Part shown: positions 33,189 to 45,527 of the stretch, in pieces | Layout: every line of letters begins with the position of its first letter | Numbering within the stretch: the stretch's first letter is position 1 | Source of the DNA: Silene conica | Lineage: Eukaryota; Streptophyta; Magnoliopsida; Caryophyllales; Caryophyllaceae | DNA length: 64,000 nt | Direction of reading: 5' to 3' | NCBI GenBank assembly: GCA_029255685.2 | Contig: CM055319.2 | Coordinates: 12,324,747 to 12,388,746, forward strand | Notes under the pieces: model-generated | Database searches by the model: none | What the model saw: the letters and a program-made list of their open reading frames with translations, nothing else | What the model was told of the DNA's origin: nothing | Program-made: the position numbers and the translations under genes

Positions 33189-35062
33189 GAAGGCTTTTAG
33201 CTAGGATTCACGTGCTAGCTTGGCACTTGGCATTGGGTCTTCACCAGCCATTAGATATACAGCAGTTTAATTTGAACGTGTTCTACACTGAAAAGAAGAT
33301 AAAACAGAACTATATAAGCAACTCATTGTTGTGATTTAAGTCTATATTAAATTGTATTTAAACTCGTAGACTCATGCATTTATATAATTGATCTCCCTCA
33401 AGAATTATATAAATGATCCCAAGACTCAATTTCCGTATATTGATAAGCACACAGCTTGGCTCATTCCACCGTTGGAACTCTTGGTCGATAGATTTCCGTA
33501 AATCCTATCTATTAGTCCATCTCAGTCGCTAGATATTATCGAGTGACCATGATGTTGAGATAAAATAAATCATCTGTTCCCACTTACCCGACGTAGAAGG
33601 GGTCATATTATGCCTACCGACGAAGAAGGGATTCATGGGAGTCTGATTTATAAAGACTATTCTCAATTTTTGGTTATACGAGGAAGACCCCATCAACTTT
33701 TATTTATCCATTTTAAGTGAACTAATATCTAGCATATGCGTGAATGAATGAAATAAAGTGATGGCTTTGCAATTGACATGTGACATCTGTATTGTCACAG
33801 AAAACTAACGCGTAACCTCTACATGAGTCAGTTTTCAGGCATGTTATAGGTTGTTTGGTTTTAGGCGGAAAATGATGCAAGCTATTATCGATGAAAGCAT
33901 AAAATAAATGCAATAAACGTAAATAAAAAGTCCTAGTGTGGCCTATCCTACCAAAATAAACATAAAACAACTTGGAATCCACCGTTGGACCCTAGAAGCT
34001 TGTCTTGATGTTCCATCTTGGTCCTTGCAGCGGGAGAGAGCATCCGGTCTCCGTCTTTGGTCTTCACAAAATTACTAATTTAAATTACAAATATAACCCT
34101 ATTTACATTCTAATTTAAATACAAAAGTAATTACATGGCAAAAACCCTAAACGGAGATTCAAGATCTCAAAATTACAAGCAAGACTGTGTCCCATCATTA
34201 CGGTGACACAGTCTTCTAAGACCACACTAAGTTACAACCGTTTGCAAAAATAAATACGTTATTGAAAGCATTCACAAGGCATTCAACAAGACGATAAATA
34301 AAATGCATCAACTAAATAAAATTCATACATGACATAATACTGTTATTATGATTAACAAATTTTACCAAACCACCTTACGGGATTAAAATTATGTGATTAT
34401 ACCGTTTTAATCACCCAATTTTAATAAATTTATAATCCATTATCTTAAACCGCTTTAAAATAATATGTATCAAACGAGTGTAAATCGTGTCACAAAATTA
34501 ATAATATACTATTTCCGTATATAGTATATTACTAAAGGCCATGGGAAAATAAAACAGGTTATTTTCGAAAAGGGAAAAAAAAACGACACCTGTTACAGGG
34601 GGGAGGTCGACCAACCACAACAAGGGGTCGACCGACCTCCAGACGAGAAACAGGAATTTTCAGCAACAGCATAAGTGGTCGACCGACCTATCAATCAGGT
34701 CGACCGACCACCAGATAGTAAAAACGAATTTCAAAAAACGCAAAACGCTGCAACTTTTGAAATCAAAAAAAGTTTTTACTTTTTAAACTTTGATTAAAAC
34801 GAGTAAAACAAAATTAACACCAACAAGGGTTCACATATTGTCAAGAATATCGATTAATTAACAATATGTAAACAGGAATCGAAAACAAGATCGATTACTC
34901 ACAAAAGAAAGACTGTCGAAACAGAAAAATACGCAGGAGGCGGTCGACCGACCGCAACAGGGGGTCGATCGACCAACTTAGCGGCAGAACACGATTTTTT
35001 AGTTTTTAAAACTTTATGAAAAACACAAAAGTAAGATTTCATGGCCTGGCTCTGATACCACT
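33189..35062 (-). other. leader of the copia element
   Basis: Non-coding apart from the gag start. The primer site (RC of TCTGATACCA at 35051-35060) lies next to the LTR. It contains the GGTCGACC palindrome tract at 34600-34975. Confidence 0.7.
34600..34975. repeat. GGTCGACCGACC palindrome tract
   Basis: Words GGTCGACC and GTCGACCGACC recur at least six times. The blocks at 34675-34689 and 34697-34711 form a stem of 13 pairs out of 15. It lies in the leader of the copia element, not in its LTR. Confidence 0.75.
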
Positions 35063-36061
35063 TGAGGGGAATAAAGCATGTATTCGCCCTAAACTTGCAG
35101 GATTATAATGAAAATTACAGTTGTGAATATGGTCATAAGATTAAAAGACATGAAAAAGAGTACAACCTTTAGTCCTTGCGCGAAAGGCCTAAGAACAGGA
35201 ATTAACGCAAATTCCCTCTTATAACTTGCACCCAAGACTTAGATTGAGACGTTGTCGCGTGTGCTAGAAACCCTCTCCAACTGCCTTGCAATATCGGGAG
35301 AGCCTTTTGAGTTTTTAGATGTGAGATCTGGGTTATGGGAGAGGAATGCTCTCAAACCCTAATTTTTCCTTGAGATTGATTTAATCAGTGCAACAAGAGT
35401 AACCTTACATAAGGAGAAGTCTTCTCCTTATGTAGTATACTCGGCCGAAATAAACGAGTAAGGTAAGAGTGGGCTTTCCACTCTTACCTTATTCTGATTC
35501 GTGATTCGACCCATTTAGCTATAAGTTATTTGCGGGATTTTAATTATAAATCGTACACTTGTTATCAGATATTAACGCAGTCGATGTATTAATAATGGTC
35601 TGATAAATTACGATATTGTATAATTACCCAAATTAATATAACTGTTTATATTAATACGCGAATACAATATTTAATTAAATATAACCGTTTATATTTAATT
35701 TACGAATTAATCATGTAATCCGTATTAGCTAAAATTATTTAATCTGTATTAAATAATAATCTCAACATCTTATTGACTAATTTAATAGTCAATACCTCTG
35801 ACTAACTGTTTAGTCGTATTCGGCATAAATGTGACTGTATTTTCATACCTTCACATCTCTCAAACGTGTCCTATAGGTGTGACGTATAGGGACCAGTTGA
35901 TCACCGCCATCCGTATGACAATAACGTCAAACTTATCTAGCAAGCCAACCGTTATTGATAAACGTGGATCAACTGGTAATAATACTGAAGTATGCCCTTG
36001 TGATCCTTAAAGAGATTTAATAAGTCATTGTACTTAATTGTCAAGGACACCAGCCCCAACA
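35063..36061 (-). repeat. 5' LTR of the copia element
   Basis: 999 bp, mirror of 19030-20028 with about twelve differences. The target duplication AAAGT follows at 36062-36066. Confidence 0.9.
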
Positions 36062-38022
36062 AAAGTTTCTTACCTTGTCCTCTCGTTGTCCCTCGAGTTG
36101 TTCTCCTATGACTCTCTCGAGATCTGTATCATGTATGTCCTTAAGTTCGTATCTCACCTGATCTCCTCTTCTGTGAGCCTCGTTCCTTTTCATCTAGACT
36201 AGTGGCGAGATTGACTTGTTCTTGGAATAGTGATACATGCCTTGACGAATGCTTGGTTTTGCGTTGTCAGGATTTGGTTGAGAGAGTTTACGATAATAAT
36301 TTCCGGATGATATGGGAGATTATGCCGTCGTGAGAGTTTCATGTTAGATGGCTAGATGTAAGTGGTGATTGTAGATTTGGAAGTACCATTTGAGGATTTA
36401 AATACGATACCTGGAGTCTTAGATTATTTTGGAGGTGCATGCTTAAGATGATGATGATGTGGTTAAGTTGATGAATTAGGTAAGTTAGTGCTACTTAATC
36501 TTGAGGAATTTTTGTAATGCAGAAAGGACCACATATTTGAGGAACGAGAGTTATTGGTAACGGTGTGAGAATGTTGAGACACTTACAATTTAACTTATGG
36601 AATTGACTGAGTGGTTGACCGTGGGTTATTTATTGAACCTCAGCGTTTACCTATTGAGATACTTAAGGAAATTGTAAGATGCCCCACTGTTAGGTGGATT
36701 GTTTTGATAGCTTTGGAATAATGGAAGCCTGTTGGCTTAATAATGCTTCATGAGTGGTTGACAGGTAACCATTGACGTCTAAGGTAATCATAGGGTAGAA
36801 ATTTGTAACTTATAAGTGTTCATGAATATCATTCGGGGAGTTCGGAATGTGAATAACTAAACCTTATGGAAACTATAAGAGTCGAAGTCGTTACTTTTTG
36901 GAACCTTTTCTTTGGGATGTATATTGTTGGTAAGTGGTTAGAAATTAGAGGATTTAAGAGTTGCTACCTAAGTAAGATCTTGGTTTGAATGTTCATGATG
37001 GTAATATAATTTGAGGATTTAAGATATCGAACTTTGTGGAATACGTTTGCTAGGATCGAACTGTCAAAATTTAAGGTTATAGGATGATGAATACCATATC
37101 TTGAGTTTCGAGGTTCGTTGTTATGGTAGTAGAATTCCAGTTCAGAGTTTTGAAAGCCTTCTTGTTGAGGAATACCTTGTTCTGTGGAGCAGATAATGAT
37201 AAGAGGGATCGTGAAACCTTGGAGAGGCTAGACATCACTTGAACTGTCTTTCTTGGGATATACTAGTAATCGTTGTAACGATGTTTGGATTATGGATTGA
37301 GCGGTTAGTGTACCCATGTTTGGCAAAGGTTACCGTCTTCTTAAACCTTCGACTTGATGGTTCCGTTCCTTCAACCCTCCTTTTCGTGTTCTTACAGCCG
37401 CGAGGCTTGAAACCCCTAATTCTTCGTGTTGAAAATAAGCTCTGCGACTGTTTCCGCGCTCTCAAACGTCTGTTTTGAAAACTTGCTCCCCAATTGTTGA
37501 CTTTAAACTCACTGTTTATGGAAAAAGCTTAATTGTTTTGAGAAATTGAAATTTGTTTCCTCTTCCGTTAGAAATAACTTTCGTCATGGTTGCAATTTTT
37601 TTTTTATGTTCCAAAAATTTGAGAAAAAGGTTAATTTTGAAGGAAACTTGATTTTGAAGAACAGGACATTTTACAATTTGGCAGACTTCAGCGTTGATTG
37701 CCACTAGAACGTGTTATTGGAGACGTCTGATAACCCGTACTGTGCTCATCAACACCGAATCGACCTAAATTTCGAATTTTGACTGATTTAGTTTTGGGAC
37801 TTGTCTCAGATTTGGGATGATGGACTCTTGAATACGTAACGAGAATCCCGATATCCATTGACAAGACTTGTGCCTTGAAACCTTTTGTTTCTTGAAACCT
37901 TTTTGAAAGATAAAGTTTTGGGTTAACATAACCCGCTTGATATATTTTGAACGTTAGAGTTGTTTTCGTACTTACTTCTACCTTCGAGTTTCGAGGACGA
38001 AACTTTTTGAAGATTGGGTGAT
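36062..38022 (+). other. non-coding internal region of the gypsy element, right piece
   Basis: About 2 kb. No pol frame is seen. It ends with TTTCGAGGACGAAAC (about 37990-38004), typical of the end of chromovirus pol, and a short purine-rich tract before the LTR. Open frames at 37235-37704 on either strand have no domain. Confidence 0.6.
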
Positions 38023-39333
38023 TGTAAAAGCCCGCTTTTTCGTAAATTGTATTTTAAAGGTTTTAATTATTTTTACGGGATAAAATAATATTTTAATATT
38101 TAATGTTAATTTATTTTAAAGTAATTCATAGGATCCGTCTTAAGAACCTTAAGTCCTTAAGACGAATATAACTTGGCAAGTAACCCGACTCAACAAAAAC
38201 CGTTGTGTTATCCAAACCCGTTTCATTTAACGCGGAAAGGACAATCCTCTAGTCCCTTAAAATCAAATGTGTCGACACATTTGATCTCCTTCAAACAATA
38301 TCACTATAAAAACAATTCCTCATAAACCTCCATTTTTATTCACCTTCTTTTGCTTAGTTCTTCATCATCCGTTCATCAAATCAAGGTAATAATAACATTT
38401 CCGGAATCCTCATTGAATTTGCAAGCCATCTATCACTTTCGTTTTTCAAATCCTTCACTTCGAAAATCTGACTGTTTTTCCTTAAATCGATTTTCAGTCC
38501 TTAATCTCGTTTTCCGTGTTTATAGGAGAAGGTTTGGACGACCCGGAAGTGGATAGCTTCATCTTAGAGGAGGATCTTTGAGCCGGATTGCTTAGAGGTG
38601 ACGATAATGAGAAACTCGGCCTTATTGTGAATATTAGCACTTTTGATGTGTCCTTCATATTGTTTCTGATTTTGTTTAAAGAGTTATGTTTAATGGACTT
38701 AGAAACATGCTTAGGATTGTTCTTATGTGAAGAATTCATGCTTGGTGATGTTTTTATATGTTCTTAAGCTTATGTTCTGATTTTCGTTTGAGGATTGTTA
38801 TGGGTTTTGTTTGTTGTTAGATAGTGATAATAGATGATCTATGATGTTGGGTAAACCTTACATGTAGCAATTGCTAAGGTTTGTGTATCGAATTGTCGAA
38901 TTTTTATATAGGCTGAAATTGCGTTTTTGCGAAACAGGCTCTCTAAGCCGGTCGACCGACCGGCCGCCGGTCGACCGGCTGAGGGTGTTTATTGTGATTT
39001 TTGCGAAAGTTTGAGACTCGTAGGCATAGGAAGCCCAGCCGGCAGACCGGCCGCCTGCCAGCCGGCTGGGAGTGCATTGTTGTGTATTTTTCGTAATGGA
39101 GAACATAGGAGTAGGAAGCCCAGCCGGCAGACCGTCCGCCTGCCAGCCGGCAGACCGGCCGCCTGCCAGCCGGCTGGGAGTGCGTTCTAGTGTTTGCGAA
39201 ATTGGGAAGATTGAGTTCCCAGCCGGCCGACCGGCTGACTGCCGGCCGGCTGGGAGTCTCTTATTGTTTTGGTTTTAACAAAGAGGAAAGCTAGGTTGCC
39301 AGCCGGTGGACCGGCAGCCGGCCGACCGGCTGG
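38023..39333 (+). repeat. right LTR of the gypsy element, first piece
   Basis: Matches 14749-16062 with scattered differences and a small length difference near 38770. It continues at 47989 and ends at 49571. It is split by the gag-only Athila-type element. Confidence 0.85.
38947..39333 (+). repeat. G+C-rich hairpins of the right LTR
   Basis: Same series as 15701-16066. The third block is extended by an extra CAGCCGGCAGACCG-type word near 39120-39150. The last hairpin is broken by the insertion at 39333. Confidence 0.8.
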
Positions 39334-39674
39334 TGATGAGTACTATTTTGGTATTGTTTTACCCCTCATTTATACCTAAATCTGACTCGATTTTGTGTGC
39401 TTAATTGTTTAATAAGCTCATTTATTAACTAATTTATAATAATTAGTCATATTAGTTTAGATATAATATTTATTTGTATTTATGCGTAATTTTAGCATTA
39501 TTATTATTATTTTATTAATTTAATGCACATGTGAGACAGAAATGTGAGACAGGAATGTGAAAAGGGAAAGTGAGGCGGAAGGGCAAGACGGTATTATGAG
39601 ATGAAATGGCTAAATCTTGAAAAATAAGCCGAGTGTAGAATTTAGACGCAAATACCAAGCTATCAGCCAAATAT

Positions 39675-40110
39675 GCGACGGTCTTTGCTGAGTATGTGAT
39701 ATGACTTCCGGCCACCGTAACAACCACCGCTTACCACCATTGGCTACCCCATACTTCCACCTTCACAACCATATCACCCATGACCACCACAAACCACCAT
39801 GGCAGCCACCACGAGCCCCTCAACCTTCCTTGTCCACAAACAAAATTTGCCAAGTATGAAAAATAAACTAAGTAAATGAGCAGCTGTAACTTGCGACGGT
39901 CTTTGCTCAACATCTGATACCCCCTATGGCCACCATGGCAGCAACCACTAACCACCATTGACCACCCTATACTTCCACCTTCACAACCCAACCTCTCATA
40001 ACCACCAACGACCAATATGCCAGCCACCACGACCTCCCCTATACCCCCTGTCCACACACATTCAAATCACAACCCTTTTCGCGCGACCAACTTTCAGCCA
40101 CCATTACAGC
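39675..40110. repeat. diverged tandem duplication in the LTR (period 218 bp)
   Basis: GCGACGGTCTTTGCT begins each copy (39675 and 39893), and both continue with ACCACC-rich sequence and CATACTTCCACCTTCACAA. The same pair is present in the other LTR from about 45868. The long open frames on the minus strand across it come from this biased composition. Confidence 0.75.
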
Positions 40111-40269
40111 CACCTCCGGCCACCATATTAGCCACCCATAACCGTCACCTACATCCCCTCATATCCAGCTCATCATAACTACCATCTACGCCCACCGCCG
40201 ACCATCAATGTAGCAGCCACGGCTAAGTCTTCTAGCCCCGCGCGCGCTGCACTTCCCCTGTTTTGCTCT

Positions 40270-40390
40270 GAGACGGGTACCCGGCTGCCGCTCTTCTCGC
40301 CGGCTCCCACCACCCTCAATTTACTCCCTTTTGTTCCAGGAGGCTGCCAGCCGGTGATCCACCGGCCGCCGGCCGGCTCGCCGGCGGGGA
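40270..40390. repeat. G+C-rich palindrome tract of the Athila-type LTR
   Basis: Contains GGTACCCGGCTGCC, CCAGCCGGTGATCCACCGG and CGCCGGCCGGC-type words, about 205 bp upstream of the TATA-like box at 40593. The homologous tract at 46465-46582 has a rearranged order of CCGGC words. Confidence 0.7.
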
Positions 40391-40592
40391 CATACTGTTT
40401 TGCGTTGTGTCGACTTGCTGCGTGAGGAGGCTGTTGTTTTTTTTGTTACTTTTATTACAATTATTATTACTAGTATTATTATTATTAGTAGTAGTATGAC
40501 TACTAGTACGTAGGTTTAGTACAATTATTATGATTAGAATTATTATTGTTATTTCTAATTAGCCCCTTTAATCTTGTAATTAGAGAGAGTCA

Positions 40593-40603
40593 TATATAAA
40601 ACT
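40593..40603 (+). promoter_or_regulatory. TATA-like box of the Athila-type LTR
   Basis: TATATAAAACT followed about 30-60 bp later by pyrimidine-rich leader sequence. Position inside the LTR fits the U3/R junction. The copy in the other LTR is near 46790. Confidence 0.5.
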
Positions 40604-41788
40604 CTTCTTTCATTTGTAAGATAGGAGTATTCACAATTTAGAACTATCTTAGATTAGACTATCATTAGACTAGAAAATTAGCCTCTCAAATATGTAAGAA
40701 CCCTAGTTCAAGTAATTTTCCTTCTTTCATTTCCTTCAATCTTTCTTTAATAATTAGTTTAATTAGTCTTTAGTTTATTCAAATTAGACAATTGTTTGGG
40801 TTGTAATTTTGGAAGACAAGAAGACATTCATCCTCCATATTTCAATCCAAGTTTCCTCCTTTAATTTAAGTTGGTATATTTCTTACCTTAATTTCATCTT
40901 ATTTCAGTTGTTTACATGTTTTCTATTTCATCTTCCATTGTTTATTTAATCTTGTTACTAACTATGTTTTACATAGTTAGTATTGTGTTATTTTTGTTTA
41001 TCATGTGTGAGTAGCTTAATCTAGGGTTAAAGGGAACCTCTTGTGGGATTAGTGGGTCGAACTTTAGTCGTGTTTTGAATGCTAATTGTTATGGGTAATT
41101 CGTCTTTAATCTTTTGCACACAAGGTGTTTGTGGAAATGCCCAAGCGAGAGCTTGAGTAATTCCACTCTTATTATTAGCTATTCTTCGAAACGAGAGTTT
41201 TAGACTAGTTAGTATAATGCTTATGCTTTGCCTAGACAAAATACCCATGTTCATAGCTTCAATTGTTTACATATTTCGTTGGATGTTGGTCTCTTATCTT
41301 TTGCTTTGAACATGTTGTCGGATTGCTTGGACGAAAGTTCGGCTCTCCTTGTGTTTGGTTAGACTTGCTTGCGGCGAGAGTCGGGCTTAGTTGGACCGTA
41401 CTAGATAAGTGGGTTGGGATTAGTTAGGACGAGAGTTCAACTAGACTTGACCCAAGGACCGCCTCATATCGAGAGATAGGGACACACCTAGCCTTCACCC
41501 TCCGTTATTCCTTCTATTCGACTTAGACTAGACCCCTCCTACTTGAGTGACCCCGAGACCCTAGACTTTTCTCTCATTGTGTTTACTTAGTTGTTTATTT
41601 AATTTATGTTGTTAGTTTAGAATTTAGAATACAAATCATTCTTGTTGACCGACTAAACTAGAACTAAACTGAGACTTATAGCCTAACCCCACCATCCTTT
41701 AGGTTCGACCCTAAATTATACTACTTAATTTGGGAGTTTATAAATTGTTTTTGGTGCCGGAATTGACGACAAAACCCGGCCATCAAAA

Positions 41789-41806
41789 TGGCGCCGTTGC
41801 CGGGGA
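41789..41806 (+). other. primer site, aspartate-tRNA type
   Basis: TGGCGCCGTTGCCGGGGA, three bases after the LTR, the classic primer site of Athila-type elements. Confidence 0.92.
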
Positions 41807-41938
41807 TGGTGCTTTGTTAGATATAAGTTTTTGTTGAGTTTTAGGATTAGTCATTTTATTGCCTTTTCATAAAAACAAAAAAGAAAAAAAATATGTTGTT
41901 TCTTTATTTTTTGCATCTTTAGTTTTAGTTTTAGTCAC

Positions 41939-43720
41939 TTGCATTTAGAGTCTTTTCTTGCTATCATGTCTTCATGCATAACTTTACGTGACCATAGTAG
42001 ACTTGATCCAAAGTTGTGTGACTCTCCAATTGATATTGGAGAGGATGTGGAGCTTGGGCTACATCCGGAGTGGGTTGAGATCTTTGAAAAAGATTCATTC
42101 CGTGGGTTACCTAATGAGTGTGTGCTTGACCATGTTAAACGTTTTAATAGAAAGTGTCTTTTGATGAGAAAGAATGGTGTGCCAATTCATGTTGTGAAAC
42201 TTATGCTTTTTCCTCTTACTCTTGGGGATGGAGCCGAGAAATGGCTATATTCTCACCCTCCTAGCACATTTTCTACTTGGGATGACCTTGCCCAAGCCTT
42301 TCTTGCCAAATATTTTCCACTTTCGAAAACCGCTAAATTAAGAAATGAGATTGTTTCTTTTCATCAAGGCGAGTTTGAGAATTTGAGTGAGGCTTGGGAA
42401 AGGTTAAATGAACTTTTGATAGCTTGTCCTCATCATGGGATCCCAATTTGGTTAATTATGCAAACTTTCTTTAACAATTTACATAAATCCGTTAAAGAAT
42501 TGATAAATGCTTCGGCCGGAGGTGCCTTTTATGATTTGGGTGATGATGAGGCAAGATCTTTGCTTGAGAAAATGGCTATGACCGATGCTAATTGTGGGTT
42601 TGGGAGAGTGACAAGATTGGTTGAACCACAAGTTGAGGTTGATTCTCCCTCTTATGTTCACAATGTTCAACACAATTATGTTGTTCCTCCCTCTCTAATT
42701 AAGAGTGATGTGCATGCATTTTCATTTTCTTGTGGTACATGTGGTTATTTGGGACATGATTCTAGTGCTTGTTCTTTATATGCATCCCCACCTCCTATGT
42801 ATAAGAATATATCTTCATCAAATTATGTGCCTTGTGGTGATTGTGGGGATGACCTTGACTTTTGTTCTTCCTATGCTCCTCAAGAACCCTTGGATGATTA
42901 TTTGATGAGTGATGAGTGTGAGATGGAGGTTATGAGGTTTGAGTGTGATGATGCATTAATTGAGTTATGTGGAGAGGAAGTTGTGGAGCCATGTGATGTA
43001 AATGAATTGGAGTGCGTATCATTTGAGGTTGATGATGAGTTGTTGGGAAGAGAGTGTGATGAGAGGATGATTCTCGAGTTGGAGAAGGATAATGATGGTG
43101 AGGTTTGTGAGGAAGAAGAAAGGGTAGAAAGCCCTTTGGAGAATGAAAAGATTGAGAGCTTTTATGAGAAATTTGAGATCATTGATGACCCTCTTCTTGA
43201 GAGATTTGAGGTTTGCTTTTGTATTGAGGGTGAGTCACATCTATCATCCACCGATCATGAAGACCTCATTTCTCTTACTCCTTTGCTTGCTTTAATTTTT
43301 GATGATTGTGATTGTGAAGTTCCCCTCAAAGAGGTTGATTTGTTCCATGACCATTACTTGCTTGAAATTTGTGAAAATGGGGACAAAATCAACACTCTTG
43401 GAGGGGACATAAATGAATGTTGTGATGAGGTTCATGATGTGAAGGGTCTTGGCCTTCCTCCTACGCCTTTGGAACGAGATGGCAAGATTATGGGTGAGTT
43501 TGATGTTTTCGGTATGCTCATCTATGCTTATACATTGCTTGTAACTCATCTTGTTTCTTATAGGTATTATTGGTCTCACTTGTTACCCATGATGGCCTAT
43601 GACCATTTCGGCGAGGATTGGTCCACTTCATTCGATAAACTAATGCGTTCATTGAATGCCTTTTTACATGATTCACTCACATCTAGCATTTTTGTTCCCA
43701 TTCTCCCTTCTTACACTTGA
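41939..43720 (+). CDS. Gag of the Athila-type element (593 aa)
   Basis: Residues about 45-210 match the Athila-type Retrotrans_gag pattern: KLMLFPLTLGDGAEKWL, WDDLAQAFLAKYFPLSKTAK, LSEAWERLNELLIACPHHGI and MQTFFNNL. A zinc knuckle of CX2CX4HX4C form (CGTCGYLGHDSSAC) lies near residue 260. The C-terminal half is very acidic with many D and E and several Cys, and ends in ordinary hydrophobic sequence. A second Met (MSSCITL, ten residues in) could be the real start. The frame is open throughout; nothing of pol follows. It would assemble particles, but copying must come from another element. Confidence 0.92.
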   Translation: MHLESFLAIMSSCITLRDHSRLDPKLCDSPIDIGEDVELGLHPEWVEIFEKDSFRGLPNECVLDHVKRFNRKCLLMRKNGVPIHVVKLMLFPLTLGDGAEKWLYSHPPSTFSTWDDLAQAFLAKYFPLSKTAKLRNEIVSFHQGEFENLSEAWERLNELLIACPHHGIPIWLIMQTFFNNLHKSVKELINASAGGAFYDLGDDEARSLLEKMAMTDANCGFGRVTRLVEPQVEVDSPSYVHNVQHNYVVPPSLIKSDVHAFSFSCGTCGYLGHDSSACSLYASPPPMYKNISSSNYVPCGDCGDDLDFCSSYAPQEPLDDYLMSDECEMEVMRFECDDALIELCGEEVVEPCDVNELECVSFEVDDELLGRECDERMILELEKDNDGEVCEEEERVESPLENEKIESFYEKFEIIDDPLLERFEVCFCIEGESHLSSTDHEDLISLTPLLALIFDDCDCEVPLKEVDLFHDHYLLEICENGDKINTLGGDINECCDEVHDVKGLGLPPTPLERDGKIMGEFDVFGMLIYAYTLLVTHLVSYRYYWSHLLPMMAYDHFGEDWSTSFDKLMRSLNAFLHDSLTSSIFVPILPSYT

Positions 43721-45527
43721 TTTTTGAGGGCAATGCCCGTCTCAAGTGTGGGGAGGGAATTTTGAAAGAAAAAAAAAATCTTGTAAATCAAAAAAAAAAT
43801 GTGTTTTGCTTTCTTATCTCCTCCCTACATTTGGTCCATTGAGGACAATGTACATTTCAAGTGTGGGGAGGGGATTCATTTCATTTTCGTTTCTTTTTTT
43901 TTTTGAAAAAAAAAACCATAAAAATTTGAAAAATTTGAAAAATTCAAAAACATGTCTTTATTTTATTAGTGTAGAATTGTATATATTTTTGCTTGTTTTC
44001 TCTCCTTTTGCATAGGCACTACCTTACTTGAGCACCGCTTTGGATTGTGAAGTTGCCACGGTATGATCGCTCCAACCCCTATTTCACTCTCATTTTCATT
44101 CTTTTGCTACAATTGAGGAGGATGGGCTTGTATATGGAGGATGTGGAGTATATTGTGGAGATTGTTGTGTGGTTTGTGTGCTTTTGTGCTGATAGGAGAT
44201 GCATTAGCTTGTTTGGCATATAGTTGGTAGACTCATTTGCATTATAACATGTTTATACTAGTTGCATTCATGGCATGTAGTTGCATTTAGGATAATGTTT
44301 TGAAAATGCCTAATTGGGAACATTGACAAAATCGTTTAGGCCATTGCAAATAATTCTTCTACTTGTGACTTTGTCTTTTAGAATGGTTTTAAAACACCCT
44401 AGGTTATGCTTTTCTAGTATCTTTCAAACCATGATCCAATGCCGAGTCAAGGGTTTGCATGTGAGTCACCTTGTCCAACCCCGAGATGCGAAATGGTTTT
44501 GATTAGCTTGTCTTGGTGACCTTGTTAGACTTGGCGGTTTGGCAACCCAAAAATAATTTTCATGAATAAATTCGGAATGCTCTCTTCAATAATCTTGATG
44601 TGGAAATGCTTTGATTAAGAAAGAAACCTCGAAAAAAAAGGTTGTTGAAAAAGAATAAAAACATGTGGTTTTGATGGAGGCGTACCACTTCGATGTGCTT
44701 TGGAGGGTAGCCATTGAATTGGCTTCCCACTTGGTTGTGAATTCGACCGCCCAAAGACAGAGTGATTGTCACCCCGATAAGCTATTGTCTAGAGGTTAAC
44801 CAGTTGCCTAGTAAGCGATTAGCGAAAGCAAAGGACATTAGCACGGAGGGACAAACCCCATCTTAACTCATGAAATAAAAAAAAAAATGAAAAATCGTAT
44901 GAGGTCAAGTTTTGAATGAAATCCACCATTTTGCATTGATTTGAGCATTTCACTCCAAAAAACCAATTTTGCCATGCCGTCTTGTCGATCTTGGGACGAC
45001 CCATGACCTTTACTATGTGAAGAATCTAGACTTGTTGTATCTTTTGCCTCTAACATCGCGGGGATTATCATTCCATTCCATCTGATCGCCCTTGACGAAA
45101 GTATTTGGATAGTGGTTATGAAAGTAGCCTAGTTTAGCATTATTTGGTGGTGTTTTGTTGTCATCCTTTTTGTCTTAGTAACTTGTTGAATTAGTATTTG
45201 TGAAAGAGTTTATGATTTTTAATTTGTTCTCTTTTAGTTGATTTCCGTCGCTTAGATGAGGAAAGCGACTTTTCTCTTTTGTAGATGCATCTTATGTGTT
45301 GACTTGTGCTTAATTGTTTGATGTGTCAAAATTTTCTCGCAAGCCCCCACTTGCCTTGCAAGGGATGCATACCTCATTGCATTTCGGTGTGAGTTGAAGG
45401 GACGGAGGAGGCCCGTTAATTGCCTACCATCGGATTTAATTAGTATAGTTAGTCCTTTTATATTCAGTGTCTTAATTTAATTTATGAGCTTACTCGAGGA
45501 CGAGTAAGGTTTAAGTGTGGGGATATT
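43721..45527 (+). other. 3' non-coding region and polypurine tract of the Athila-type element
   Basis: Two GGACAATG / AAGTGTGGGGAGGG blocks lie near 43735-43760 and 43850-43875. The final CGAGGACGAGTAAGGTTTAAG and AAGTGTGGGGATATT adjoin the LTR at 45528. Homopolymer A and T runs are common. No pol domain was found; open frames at 43746-45071 are unsupported. Confidence 0.75.

Larger units (their letters stand above)
19030..36061 (-). mobile_element. Ty1/copia element with gag-pol, interrupted by a relative
   Basis: LTRs 19030-20028 and 35063-36061 (999 bp each, about a dozen differences, so roughly 1.2% and on the order of a million years if usual plant rates apply). Target duplication AAAGT at 19025-19029 and 36062-36066. 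Minus-strand order: LTR, primer site TGGTATCAGAGCC at about 35059, leader with palindromes, gag, pol, polypurine tract at about 20030, LTR. The gag region is split by the insertion of 24469-32793. Apart from that insertion it has few breaks and its ends look whole. Confidence 0.9.
39334..41785 (+). repeat. 5' LTR of the gag-only Athila-type element
   Basis: Starts TGATGAGTACT, ends CCCGGCCATCA. It holds a diverged tandem duplication with a 218-bp period (39675-39892 and from 39893) rich in CCACC, a G+C-rich palindrome tract at 40270-40390 and a TATA-like TATATAAAACT at 40593-40603. Confidence 0.92.

Noticed and set aside
19030-36061. Host gene with long ORF at 21040-24492
   Set aside because: The domain order zinc knuckle, protease, integrase, RT, RNase H and the LTRs with AAAGT duplication show it to be Ty1/copia.
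39731-40057. Open frame of 108 aa rich in Gly, Trp and Val (also at 45925-46251)
   Set aside because: It lies on the antisense strand of a CCACC-rich LTR tract and repeats only because the LTR is repeated; no domain.
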